Shown here: one piece after another, positions 38,083 to 49,480 of the stretch
Layout of the letters: each line of letters begins with the position of its first letter
How positions within the stretch are numbered: position 1 is the stretch's first letter
NCBI GenBank assembly: GCA_021234155.1
Contig: JAJEKV010000031.1
Location: 10,338,218-10,402,217, forward strand
DNA length: 64,000 nucleotides
Reading direction: 5' to 3'
DNA from: Isoetes taiwanensis
Taxonomy: Eukaryota > Streptophyta > Lycopodiopsida > Isoetales > Isoetaceae
Position numbers and translations under genes: made by a program
The notes under the pieces: generated by a model
The model's database searches: none
Seen by the model: the letters and a program-made list of their open reading frames with translations, nothing else
What the model was told of the DNA's origin: nothing

Positions 38083-39110
38083 TGATGTAGCTTCGATAGC
38101 GATTCTCGAAAGGTTTACAAGAACATCCGAATCTTAAAGTTTGTTTTGCGGTGGCTCTCATAGAATGAAAGTGAACCTTTTGAAAACAAAGGCCATGGTG
38201 ATTGGTACAATAAGCAAGCCAAATTTCTCTTACTAGGGCTAGACTTTAGAGGAAGTAGACTGCTATAAATACCTTGGTTTAAAGATATGCGCAAATTATA
38301 AGTGGAAAGAATGTGTGCAACGGCGTATCACTGGAGGTAAGGCTGCTTTGTACTATATGTTATCCAAATGCCACAATGCATCATTATCTAGCTGGGGGCT
38401 TAAAAATCTTTGTTTAAAACCTTGATTCGAGGCAAGTAGTGTTATATGGGACTCCCATTTGGGGCCCTCAATACACGCAAGATTATGGAATCAAGTTGAA
38501 ATTATTGAAGGTGTTTATTTTGGAAGAACTTGGCGTAAAGAAACAGACGCCATATGCAATTTTATTGGCAGAAACAGGTCTCCTCCCACTTGAAGCTGAA
38601 GCTTTATGCTTAACGCTGACTTTTGTGAACAGACTTAGGGACATGGATGATAACCGATTGCCAAAACTAGCAATGGATATGTCATGGGTGTGGCTTAAAG
38701 AAGTCTGAGAATGGGCAGGTGTCGTTGGGGGATTGCAGTAAACAATCTGCCAGATTCCGATATCAGCATTAGAGAGATTGTTCAAGAGAACTTTGTCAAG
38801 CAATTATTGGACAAACATGGTTTAAGAATGACCTTTTATCAAAAGGAAGTAAACCCCTTACTCGTTTATGCCAGCCAAGATTACTTGAATGCCTCTATTT
38901 CTAAGCAGTTGAAAAGGACAATTGCAAGCTATAGGACTGGTTCATACTTGTTGAAAGTAGAAACAGGGCGCTGGCAGAAACTTGAACGAGAAAAGAGAAC
39001 ATGTGACATTTGTGGATCAGGCGAAGTGGAAGATGAAGAACACGTTTTCTTGAATTGTTCGGCATATCAATCTATTCGGGAACGATACGGCATCCAACAA
39101 CCAAATTTTC
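38083..39110 (+). pseudogene. LINE thumb and C-terminal zinc-finger region
   Basis: Broken frames continue the protein: VNLLKTKAMVIGT near 38175, YKYLGLKIC near 38267, LYGTPIWGPQYT at 38439, a long alpha-helical part, and from 38711 a clean frame ending in CDICGSGEVEDEEHVFLNC (C-x2-C-x9-H-x4-C), a zf-RVT-like finger. At 39110 the nested LINE begins with a run of T. Confidence 0.8.
39094..39110. repeat. Target-site duplication, left copy
   Basis: CCAACAACCAAATTTTC, identical over 17 bp to 45778-45794, directly abutting the T-run (A-tail on the minus strand) of the nested LINE. Confidence 0.9.
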
Positions 39111-39867
39111 TTTTTTTTTGATTGAAGGCTATATTTGTATTAATAAGTTATACATAGAAATACATATGTATATATGAGTACAAAAAGTCAACTTTTTTTT
39201 ATCTTGGGAAGTGATTAACCCATTCGATCTATCTTTTAGATTCTGGAAAAAATCTAAAACTTAGATACTACATCCATAGTCATATAAGACTTAAAAAAAA
39301 CTTAAAACTGAGATGATCTAATATATAGTTCTATGATAAGTCTGATTTCAGATTTCTGGTTTAGCAGATCCAGATGCTTCTCCAACTTTTCTTTTGTCCT
39401 TTCTACCCATGCCTTTGGTAGCAGAAATGAATGAGCAGAACGGGCAGCTACATGGTGACATTTAGAAGGATTAAAACGACACGAGTGGTCTATTGCTTCA
39501 CAAATGAGTCCTCTCACGGCGTCCGGACTTTGAATGCCGCGAACAGTCCAAATCACAATGATCACCATGGTAATCTGTTGGTGTGGCTCCAAATTAGTCC
39601 ACCACATGGAATTTACCGAGATTAATCCGATTCCACTTCAGCTTCTTTTGTGCAATGAGAATATTACCTACGGATCAAAAAAGCGAAGGCGGTTAGTGAA
39701 TTGAGAAAATCTCTCTTATCCAAGAGATATCATATTTGGTTTTGCTTGATCAACTTTACAATCGGCCGGATAATCTCTTGGTCAAAATGATTGAGTTCCT
39801 TGCTTTCCGGATCCTCGAGGTAGAATGTAGATTCTCCAGTCCACGAGGATCATTAGGAAAGAGGATT

Positions 39868-40365
39868 TCAACCGGGGGGTAGAGGACGGGTTGGGAATTT
39901 GGAATTCCTCGGCCCGACTAGCTCAAGTACCCACTCGGCCCATAAACATAAGTTCTTGAACAAATGACTTTCATCTTCAGCTTCCTGTAAACATCTCTCA
40001 CATAAGTTAGAAGCAGCCATGTTCAATCTAAATCTTTTTACATTGGTGGCTAAAGCCTTATGCCAGAGTTGCCACATAAAGGCCTTGATTTTGGGGTTAA
40101 TAGGAGAGTTCCACATGAATTTTAGATTTGCCATACATCTCTCCTCAGTGATCTCCCATTTGGTATGAATGGAGATGGTGTAGCTCCTTGTCAGGAATCT
40201 GTAAGCATTTTTAACCCTATAACCTGTGTTACCATGAACATGCCATTGGGTTTCTTGGTTATGCCACACTCCTTCATTAAGGCAACTCCTTATGGCTTGG
40301 TAGAGTCTCTCATGATCTTCACCCATGTCTGCAAGAACTGAATTTTGAAATTCTATAAAGCCCAC
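39868..40365 (-). pseudogene. LINE ORF2 C-terminus with zf-RVT finger
   Basis: The frame holds WHNQETQWHVHGNTGYRVKN-like sequence, then WNSPINPKIKAFMWQLWHKALATN, then CERCLQEAEDESHLFKN and LC, the plant zf-RVT motif that follows the RT. It closely resembles the matching part of the 48.6-49.4 kb LINE. A stop and frame break separate it from the RT upstream. Confidence 0.8.
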
Positions 40366-40457
40366 ATCATTAAAAGCGGATGAGAAATGTGGTGATGCCT
40401 CTATCGACCATTTTTTTGCCTTTGAATAGGAAAATGCATAGCCAGCGGATGTCGGGG

Positions 40458-42843
40458 TTATTTAGAATTAGAGAGGGTTCCAAAAATTGTTTGATCCTTA
40501 GAAAGGCCCTCCTTCCAAGAATACATCCTGCTAACTGCTTTCCATGCTCTAATCCACTTTTTAATGATTCCGGGAGTATTATTAGGAACCTTGAAATCAA
40601 AGAATAAGCTTTCAGGGAGGTGCATGTTCACATTTCTCCACCCAAAGGGTTTACACTTAGCAAGGTAATGATCAATAAGCTTTGACACAGGGTGATTAAT
40701 CTCATCATGGCCAGCTCTATAAATGTATTTGGCTGCCAGGGCCAGCCCTTGTTTCTCAATATCCAAAACTCCAAGACCACCATGCTTCCTTTTCTTCATA
40801 CATTCTTTCATGGAAACTGGAACCCAGGTTCTGTTGCTACCCCCACTAGCAATAAATCTACCTAAAATGCCTTGGAGTTTAGAAGTGACCTTTTTAGGAG
40901 CTAAGAGGATAGAAGACTGGTAAACATGAGAAGAAGAAATGACCGAGTTGGCTAAGATAGCTCTTCCATTTTTGGACAGATATTTACTGTTTAAGAGATC
41001 AGCCTTTCTGTGGAACTTCTCAATAATATCCCCCCAAAGATTACTAGCATTAGTCCTTAAAGCAAAAGGAATACCCAAGATTTTAGATTTAGTAATTGGG
41101 GAGAGATACTCACAGCCAAGGGTTTGGGCGGTTCTTTGCCCTTTTACTGATTTCTTGCAATGAGCTTGGATTTGAGAGGGTTGATCTTACATCCCGAAAG
41201 CAATTACCAAAGTCTTGGAGAACAATTTGGGTGTTTGTGATGGATCTTTCTTCCATAGTGACAAAGAAAAAGTGTCATCTACAAAGTGAGCATTAAGGAA
41301 AAAACATGCCTCTTGATTATCGGGAAGTTTAAGTCCCACAATTCTCTTCTCCTGGTCAGCTTTTGAAAGCACAATTCAAGGCTTCCATGATTATAAGAAA
41401 AAAAAAAGGGCGAGAGGGCAACCTTGCTTGGCGCCTCTCTTTATCTCAAAGAAAGGGCTGCATTCTCCATTGATCAACCAGGATCTTGAGTTGTAAAGGA
41501 TGGCTTGAAAAATACTTATCACTTCCTGGGAGAACCCCATCTTTTGACAACATTTGAAGAGGAAACTCCAGTGACCGTGTCAAAAGCCTTAGTAATATCC
41601 GGTTTGAGCGGGGCAATGTCTGTTTAGTTTCTTTTAGCCCAATGCATGCCAATGATAGGCTGTGGCTACATTATCTAGAATGGACCTATCCTTTAGGTAA
41701 GCACTTTGGGTATTGGAGATGGTAAGATCGAGAATAGGTTTCGATCTAGAGGCTATGGTAGCGAGATGATTTTGTAAATAACATTGGTGAGGGATATGGG
41801 TCCAAATCGAGGAAAAGTTTGGTTTCATCTATTTTAGGGATCAAGGAGATAAAGGCTGGTATTGATTCTGAGCCTAGATTCATGAGAATTAAAAACTCAT
41901 TACACACATTAGTAACCTCATTTCCAATAATATTCCAAGTTTTTTTAAAAAATTCCACTGGGAGGCCATCAGGACCCGGAGTCTTACCATTTTCCATACC
42001 TGAAACATTTGCCCACAATTCTTCATTGGTAAAAGGAGCATTCATGCTTTCATTCTGCTCATCTTGGATGGATCTCTGAATCTGAATGAAATTGTCAATA
42101 TTCTCTTCCATAGTAGTAGGAGAGGTTCCCATTATTCTCTTAAAGTGATCTGTAGCAGCTTGTTTAAGATCATTGTCCTCAGAGATGGGATTGCCATTGA
42201 CCTTTACACTATAGATCTGATTTCTCTTAGCCCTCCCTTTAGCTTTGATGAAGAAATACTTGGAATTACTCCTCTCATCATCCTTAAGTTCCCTGATTTT
42301 TGCTTTTAGCTTCCAACCTTTAGCAATTTTGAGTTCTTCTCTCTCAACTTGAATTTTTATATTCTCTTGCTGATCCAAGGGAGTTTGCTGGAGTTGAGTT
42401 CTCAAATCCATCAGGTACTGCTTTTCTTGATTATAAATTTGCTTGCCCCAGATTTTGAGCCAGTTTTTTATATTTTTGGCAGTTTTCACCCACCATTCCA
42501 TCCATCCGAACTGATCTCTAGGTTTAGGGGTCTTCCTATAAACCTGTTCAAATTCAGGAAGAAAGGTAGTCTGATCAAGAAGAGAGACATTTAACTTGAA
42601 GTAGGATTTTCTCTTGGCATTTGAGGTGTCTCCTCTTATTTCCAGCAACTGGGGAAAGTGATCAGAGATAGTAAAGCCATTTAGATTGGAAACCCTATCA
42701 CATTGGTTCCAAAGGTTCTCACTGACATAGAAACGGTCATGAAGGCAGTGGATAGGGTCATCAATTCTCTGATTAAACCAGCTAAAAGTATTTGGTTGAG
42801 TTCTAGCCAGTTTAAGATCATGCATGGAGATAAGGTGCCCCAA
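40458..42843 (-). pseudogene. LINE ORF2 reverse transcriptase region
   Basis: From 42843 to 41746 one frame of 365 codons carries the link from endonuclease (ISDHFPQLLEIRG) to the RT start (GMENGKTPGPDGLPVEFFKKTW, then FISLIPKID). Further pieces give QSAYLKDRSILDNV near 41700, FVDD near 41290 (a variant of the FADD active site), and the thumb part GIPFALRTNASNLW from 41078, then FIASGGSNRTW. At least three shifts break it. It supplied target-primed reverse transcription in the living element. Confidence 0.85.
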
Positions 42844-43352
42844 AATTACGCTCTTGGTTGAGGAGAGGTCTAAAGTTAGTACTCCTCATAAAATCATGAG
42901 TAACCATGTTAAAATCACCAAAGAATCACGGTTATCATAAGGGATATTAGCTAAGCTATTTCTAATTATATTCCACATGGGACTTCTCTCACCAGTGATT
43001 ATGAGCATAGATATTGACAAAGGCAAACCTTTTTGGTTCGAGATCTCCATGGAGAATTTGCCATCTCCCCACGGTTGCCATGCATCATCCCGAATGTTGG
43101 ATATATTTAAACCCATTTTTTCAAGCTATAGAAATACACAGAATTATTATTTGCCCTAATAGCCCAAAGTCTAAAACTAGGAGGAAGGGTGTTAGCTATA
43201 AGTCTCTCAAAATCATCATCATGAAGCTTATGTTCACGAAAGAAAATCATGTCGGCATTAATGGATGAAATGCAAACTTTTAGCCTATCTCGTTTGACAT
43301 TTGAATTAATACCTTGGAGATTCCAAGATACACATCTAAAGTTAATATCCAT
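42844..43352 (-). pseudogene. LINE ORF2 endonuclease domain
   Basis: The ATG at 43352 opens MDINFRCVSWNLQGINS, the N-terminus of apurinic-type LINE endonucleases (the Asn in WNLQG is catalytic), followed by ADMIFFREHKLH, where the Glu (RE-H) corresponds to the metal-binding Glu of LQE. Later pieces keep GDFN-like sequence in broken form near 42900. One frame break lies near 43110. Confidence 0.75.
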
Positions 43353-43429
43353 AAAAATCGGTTTTTTTGGACCCTTGAACTTCTCCTTGAGACTTCAAAG
43401 GTTTGTTTTTATTTCTCTTTTTTACGTTT

Positions 43430-45298
43430 GATGTGACTAGTTCCCAAGAGCCTTTTCATCTTCTTTATCTAGGTCCCTTTCAATCCCACTCTAGGAAGTC
43501 TTTGTTGAGAATGGTCACTATCATAAACATAGTGAATTTCTTCCAAAACTTCTTCATTATAACTAAAGCTTTGTCATCCTTCATCTCTTCAATCTCCTCG
43601 ATGATCACATTATTTGCCTTGATATTTTCAATGTTATTCACCTTATTAGCAATGAGATCATAAGAGGAATGATGTTTTTAGGATTATCATTCCTTTGTTT
43701 GTTTGGTTTCCCCTCTCTTTGAGAGATCTCCCTCTTTCTTGCTCTTTGTTAGGCTTTTTCTCAACCCAAACCTTTTTTTTGGGGGGGGTACATTGGAGCC
43801 TTTCCTTTATCGGGGGAGCTTTATCTTCCTTATATTCCTTTTATGATGAGAATTTTGGAATACTTGATTACAACATCTAGAAAGATGTCTTCATCAATCC
43901 ACGTACCAATGAATTTCTCCCGGTCGATTCAATTTCTTTCAAAATGCGGATAGGGGAAGTCGGTTTGAGGGATAGAAATATCGACAACTTCCCCGACTGA
44001 CCTCCTATAGCGATGGGTGATTATGAGTCGAATTTTGGGGAAGGTTTGGGCAGGGAGACCCAAGTAGTAGTGGCAACACGGAAAAATTGCGGGATATAGA
44101 GGGGATTCAGGTCCATAATGTAGACCCAAGGCAATTAGCTATGGAAGAAATTTTCCTTGTGAGCATAATCTTTTCGTGATTCTTTGTCTCGCATAAGATT
44201 TGGTAGGTTTGGAGTCCATTCTAAGGATGGAAAGAATGGGGATATTTATGGCTCTGTTAAACCAATACTTAACCTCACTTATGTTAGGACACTTAGCGGG
44301 GAAAATGAATCATAATCCCATTAGCGAGTATTTTACTTTAGCCTCATTATCCTTAATAGCAAAAGATCAACCTGGAGACCCCTTAGTATAAGTGTCATTT
44401 TTCCTGTTTTTTATTACTCTTTTCTCCCAAATCAAATTTAAAAGAACATTTTTTGAATGAAGGGGCGTATTTACTTTGCCCTTGCCCATAGTTGGAATCT
44501 TTGACCAAGCTTGGAATCGAGATCTTGGTTATTTGTTTGTCCAAGTGGAGGCTGACTACTTTTTTACAGTTGGGACAAGGGCATTCTCCTGCATCTCGGG
44601 GGTTGAAGTAGCCATTGCTATCACTGATCATGCACTTCTTGGTTGGTTCAAGTTTGTGCATGAAGGTGTCATAATCTACTTTCACATTCTTTAATTCCTC
44701 TGCAGCTATCAAGGACAGATCTTCTTTGAATTTTTCCTTGAATTCAATTATCTTGTGGTCATCTGCTCTCCCCCATACCGAACCAGGTCGGAAAGTAGCC
44801 TTAGATTTCCATTCCATGAGCTCTAAGTCCTCTGCCAGGTCCTTGGTTGTCTGGAGAAGGTCGGTCATCGATTTTTTGAAGACTTGGTTCTTGAGGCTGC
44901 AGCAGTCTTCTTTGGAGTGCCCGGATTTGACTCGAATCATCTGATAGAGCAATAAGTCAAGGTCTTGGAGTCTATTTATCATATTCCAGACCAGGATCCC
45001 CATCATTGGCTTTCCCCTGGTATTGTCTCTCGATCGGTGATCTTCTTAGCGACGGTGAGAATCGACCCTCTTTCTTGATACCCATACATTCAATGGCTGC
45101 ATTTTGCTGATCTCGGATGATATCAAATGTCGCTGTAAGTTCCCTCATCTTTTTCCATGCCAGATCTTTCTTCTCTTCCAGTTTCAAGATCAGCTTCCAA
45201 TCTCTACTCTCCTGTATGAGAGATTCATTGTCCTCCGGTTCATATTCGGATCTGCTACCAAGGGGTTTCCCTTTGCATGCTAGCTGCTTAGATCTCAT
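43430..45298 (-). pseudogene. LINE ORF1 region (nucleic-acid binding protein)
   Basis: Starting at ATG 45298, a frame rich in charged heptads (about residues 20-65, coiled-coil-like) shifts by one near 45000 into a second frame with a CPCPNC plus His cluster near 44600, a possible zinc-binding site, ending at 44395. Further on, pieces near 44350-43930 resemble the DUF4283-type part of plant L1 ORF1, then a lysine-rich tail. Such proteins bind LINE RNA. Broken by several stops and shifts. Confidence 0.6.
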
Positions 45299-45777
45299 TT
45301 TGGAGGAGCAGGATATTTATATCTGGACCCAGAGACAAGTCTTGACGGGAAGTGATTCCGAAAATTTGACAACAGAGCCTGAGGACACCGGGCTCTGCTT
45401 CAAGAACCAAGATTAAATGCACACATTGTGAGTCCTAAGAACTGTTTCAAGACACCCGAAGAGTTGATGTTCCGGATCAGATTTCTTCCCTCCGCGTGAG
45501 AGCGAAAGGATACAGGATGTCTCTGTCTACGCTTTCATGAAAATTAAAAAACCTAAAAAATTTCCTATCACTAGCTTTGCTATAGAAATCCAAATTTTGA
45601 TGATTAGCCTAGCTTGGGGTACAAGATTTGCTGAAGGAACTAGATTCTGGAGAATAGCAGAGGTAAGAGCCTCTGCCTCATCCATCGAATCCATCCCGTT
45701 TCCCGAGGCGCCAGCAGGATCGCCCACGGTAGCGCCAAGTCATACCTCCCACATTCCTTAATTCGGTATTGTCATGC

Positions 45778-45794
45778 CCAACAACCAAATTTTC
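45778..45794. repeat. Target-site duplication, right copy
   Basis: Identical 17 bp to 39094-39110. The frame of the interrupted LINE resumes right behind it. Confidence 0.9.
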
Positions 45795-45889
45795 ATTCTT
45801 TGTTATCATTAGATTCAAGAATATTGGGATGTTATATGAAATCAGTAGAATCTCAAAGAGATTTATTGCTGAATATGGCACAAACATAG
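45795..45889 (+). pseudogene. C-terminal end of the interrupted LINE ORF
   Basis: Continues the frame that stops being readable at 39110. About 30 codons with LLSLDSRILGCYMKSVESQR, then LLLNMAQT and TAG. The uninterrupted frame across the insertion supports the nesting order. Confidence 0.75.
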
Positions 45890-45948
45890 TGCTAATCATT
45901 GTATTTTTGCTGCTTCTTGATCCTTTGGGTCCAACGAGGCATGATAAT

Positions 45949-45970
45949 CAATTTCAATTTCAATTTCAAT
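45949..45970. repeat. (CAATTT)n, likely LINE 3' tail
   Basis: Three and a half units about 60 bp after the LINE stop codon. Short tandem 3' tails are typical of several non-L1 LINE clades. Confidence 0.55.
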
Positions 45971-46118
45971 ATTGTAGCATTAGTAACATGGCCGAGCATA
46001 TTTCTGTTCAAGCATGTAGATTCTGGCACTACAAGACATTTAGTGTTAAGAATAGTGATCGTATAGATCAATGTAGATATATGGGTGATGTGGCATATAT
46101 AGATGAGGTGGACTGCCA

Positions 46119-46270
46119 TGTTGGCAATCCATACTAAGAGTCACAACTATACCTAATAGTCATGTCTATTACGATGAACAGTCGTCATCCATCCTATATG
46201 TATGCTATGTTGAGAGCTCTTCTCAACCAATCATCTCAATATCATCTTCTACAATTTTGCTATTTTAACA
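46119..46270 (+). repeat. Short 5' LTR of an LTR retroelement
   Basis: The stretch begins TGTTGGCAATCC and ends TTTTAACA, the usual ends of plant Copia or TRIM LTRs, and is followed at once by a primer binding site. No second copy is seen in the window, so the left border is inferred from the motif only. Confidence 0.5.
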
Positions 46271-46283
46271 TGGTATCAGAGCT
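46271..46283 (+). promoter_or_regulatory. Primer binding site, tRNA-Met type
   Basis: TGGTATCAGAGCT directly after the LTR end matches the initiator tRNA-Met site used by many plant LTR elements. Confidence 0.75.
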
Positions 46284-48321
46284 ACAACTCTTGATCTGAT
46301 CCTGAAAGACCTGTGGGGGAAGGCTCTAGAAGACCTGGAGAAGAAGGTTATAGAATAGGATCTTGGGAGAGGATGATCATTCCGCAATAAAGAAGGGCTG
46401 ACGGATTTGCAAGCTTTGCAAATCTAATCTATATATGGATAGCAGGATTCTTGGCAGAAGGAGAATATTCTTTGAAGAATATGATGGCTCTGGAAGCCAG
46501 AAAGGGGTTTCAATCTCACAAGAGATGTCTTTTGAGATATGTGCATAGCAGCCAGTGCAAACAATTGCTATAAATATGCTGGAGTTGAGCCAGATGACCG
46601 AAGATTGGTCTTGAAGTTTGCCACTGTATCTATTGGGTTGCAAAGCCCTGTTGTGGCAAAAATCGCTTCACAGAAAGCCAAGAATATGGCATTCAGACAA
46701 AATTAAAATCAATGGGGTTTAATGCCAGAAGAAAAGAAGCCCAGAAAAATGCAGTAAAAGCATGCAAATATGGCCGAATTAGAATTGAAGAATGAGGAGG
46801 TCTTGACAACTTTGGAGATTATGCTCAAGGCCAGAACTGAAGCAAAGCCCAAGAAAATTATGTGGCTTATAAAATGGCTTCAGAAATTGCGATGGCGCAT
46901 TGCAGAAGAGCAAGAGTTGTGTTTTGATATGTACACCAGCCCCAAAAGATGCAGAAAGAGCCAGTGATTTCGTCCGCCTTTGAGAACCCTAAAAGAAAAG
47001 CGACCTGCACAAAAGAGGGACTGGGAATTCAAATTTCCATGTCAGGCCGTGAAAATTCCAGTAAAGCAACCTGCAAAAAAGCGATTGCCAGATTTGTTTA
47101 TACTGAAGGCACCAGACTTGCAAACAAACCAAAAATCATGATGATTTATCAAGGAATCATGCCCAGAAACCAAGTGACGCATGATGCCATTTCTGTTTGT
47201 AAAGAATCGTGAAGATAAACCTAATAAGATTTAGTTGGTTTGTCCCAATAATGACGTGGCGGTTTATGTACAAGATAAACAAAGGAATATTAACCAAAAT
47301 TTTAAAAGTTTTCAATGGCATTACGATAGTTTATTCATGCAAAATGAGCCAAGTCTAAAGCATCCTCAAGTGAAGTTTACGAATATGAATAACTTAGCCA
47401 TGCTCCCTTTTCCACCTATTATGGTGTTCAAGGCTACTAAAGTAGACTTGTACAGTGACGTGACCCAAAAATATACGTATTCTCCCCCCTTCAAATAATG
47501 TTGTCCTCGTCCCACCTTTGAATTGATGCCATCTAAGAAGTTGGCCGGACTTGTTAGATTGCTTCTCTTCATTGGGTTGGATTATTCATTATATTGTGGA
47601 GGTACTCGTCATATACATGGTCGAGGGTTATCCTATTATTGAATCCTGCTTAGTGAGGTGATCAAGCTCACGAAGAGGTTCCAATATGTTGGATATCTGT
47701 TAGCAAATGTATATAGTTTTGGTACTCCATACTTTTTTCTTCCCAATCCTTGAAGCTTTGTTCAATTCTTGGGTCCATCTTTTCAAAAAAATGACAAAAA
47801 TCTACTTGAAATTTCGTCCCTATCCCATCATAGATATTATCACCCATAATTCTAAGAGATTCAACTATCTGATAGGTCTAGCTTGCTAAAAGCTAGTGTA
47901 ATCGTTAATCGTTGCAGTAGCAAGATGATGTTCCACAAATTTGCTGGAAAATTTGATCTCTTTGGAGTCCTTGTATAATCATTCATGTGCCCTGCTTTTT
48001 TTTCGTCGAACATATTTTGGCTATGCTCATCCTTAATATTGATGTTGGCTACCGTCATTAAAGTTATCCACATTAGTGAGCTTGATGATGTAGTAAGCTC
48101 TCCATGTCGCATCTCCAAAGGCTTGAAGGTTATGTTCTCCACTCTGTAGAATCTTTCATGTCGACTCATCTGCCTTGAAGGTTACAAGATTTGAGGATGA
48201 TTCTTCTAACTCCTGAATTGATACTGTTGTTTGTTGACCTTGTCGATTCGATTATTTGCCTTGGCTGTCGCATGCTGCTGTTATAAGGCTGATGACAATG
48301 TCGAGTGCTTTACCACTTCTA
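46284..48321. other. Unrecognised stretch, probably decayed element interior
   Basis: Short frames (46770-46967, 46949-47212, 47235-47498, plus; 47861-48169, minus) are rich in lysine but show no gag, protease, RT or integrase motif. If the LTR at 46.1 kb is real, this may be its gutted interior. No 3' LTR found. Confidence 0.4.
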
Positions 48322-48628
48322 TTTTTTGATTGAAGGATGGTATTATATTTATAATTTTGAAAAGAGAACAAAAATGTCTACTTAGATGGGGTGTGTCCAC
48401 CCAAAACTAACCTCCCAGAAAATGAGGCTTTTTAGACAGAGGTATATCTGATTTTCCAAGACACCATAGGAAGATGTCATAGGAGAAAAAGGAATTAACT
48501 ATAACAGTTTTCTGAAACAAAGGTTGTAAAACATAAATCAAAAGCTCTGAAATAAAGATAACAGAGTTTAACAGAGTTCTGAGTTGTCTTCATCCGGATG
48601 TCGAGCAACTGCATCAGGTCTGTTGAAT

Positions 48629-49432
48629 CTAACCAGAGGAGTAACCAGCATCGTCTAGGGGGTCCGGCCCTTTTGTGATCATTATCATCTTGCAATAGAG
48701 ACATGGGCAGATTCTGGATTTAGCAAAATTGTATTTTCCTGCTGCATCTCTAGCATGACAGATAAATTCTCTCTTCAGATCCGGCTGAAGGGCACACGAG
48801 CAAATGCAGTCACAGTCTTCTTCGAAATGATGGAAGGAGCAGCCTATCAAGAAATCAGCTGCCCATTTCTGAATGTCCTCATACTTCTTATTTGGGAAGG
48901 AGATCCGTCTACTCATGAGAAATAATTTTCCTGCAAAATAGGTGAGCTTATGAGTTAATTTTATAAATCCAAGACACATCATAGTTGGTTTGAGAGAGAA
49001 TGCTTGAGGCCATATTATTTCATTGCAGAAAACCAGCTTGTTTCTGCCTTTCCAGATTCTCCAGAGAAGGATATAGAAGCTCCAATGTCTGGGAGAGTTT
49101 GGTAAAAAGAAGTCGGCTTCAGGACTCTCTAGAGAGAGATTTAGTAGCAGGGCTTCTGAAGAGATCTCAATTGTCCATTGGGACCAAAAGCATGATCTGA
49201 ATAAAGGGTCTTCATTTTCTGCATGAGAGAGACACCTGGGGCAGATATTAGAATTCGAGAAGTTATAGCTGAAGCGCTTGCAATTTGTGGCTAAGCTTTT
49301 ATGCCATAATTGCCAAATGAATGCTTTGATTTTGGGATTGATTGGGGATTTCCAAAGGTGCATGAGATTGGATTTGCAGCGTTCCTGGGATATTCCCCAT
49401 TTGAGGTGGATACTCATCTCTCGATCTTTCAT
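48629..49432 (-). pseudogene. LINE ORF2 C-terminal part with zf-RVT finger
   Basis: An open frame of 267 codons: HLWKSPINPKIKAFIWQLWH, then CPRCLSHAENEDPLFRSC (zf-RVT; the usual His is Pro-Leu here), then a conserved WRIWKGRNKLVF block, and a C-terminal cysteine- and histidine-rich tail (CSFHHFEEDCDCICSC and CPCLYC). The tail is related in style to the CPCPNC cluster in ORF1 of the sister LINE. Confidence 0.75.
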
Positions 49433-49480
49433 AAGATACTTATACGCCTCCTTTACTTTAAAGAGAAGTTTCCCTTTGTA

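Larger units (their letters stand above)
39111..45777 (-). mobile_element. Near full-length L1-type LINE, nested insertion
   Basis: A 6667-bp element with, on the minus strand, ORF1 (45298 to about 43430), ORF2 with endonuclease, RT and zinc finger (43352 to 39868), a 3' UTR, and an A-tail (T9 at 39111). A perfect 17-bp duplication flanks it. Both ORFs are broken. The 3' end GATTGAAGG next to the tail is shared with the LINE at 48.3 kb, so both belong to one family. Confidence 0.85.
37336..45892 (+). mobile_element. LINE of a non-L1 type, split by a nested LINE
   Basis: A 5'-truncated LINE. Its ORF runs from the start of the RT to the C-terminal zinc finger at 39110, then resumes at 45795 and stops at TAG 45887-45889. 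In between sits a 6.67-kb minus-strand LINE flanked by a 17-bp target duplication. Joining left and right at the duplication keeps the frame and adds about 30 residues starting HSLLSLDS. After the stop, about 60 bp on, lie CAATTT repeats of the kind seen at 3' ends of some LINEs. Confidence 0.85.
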
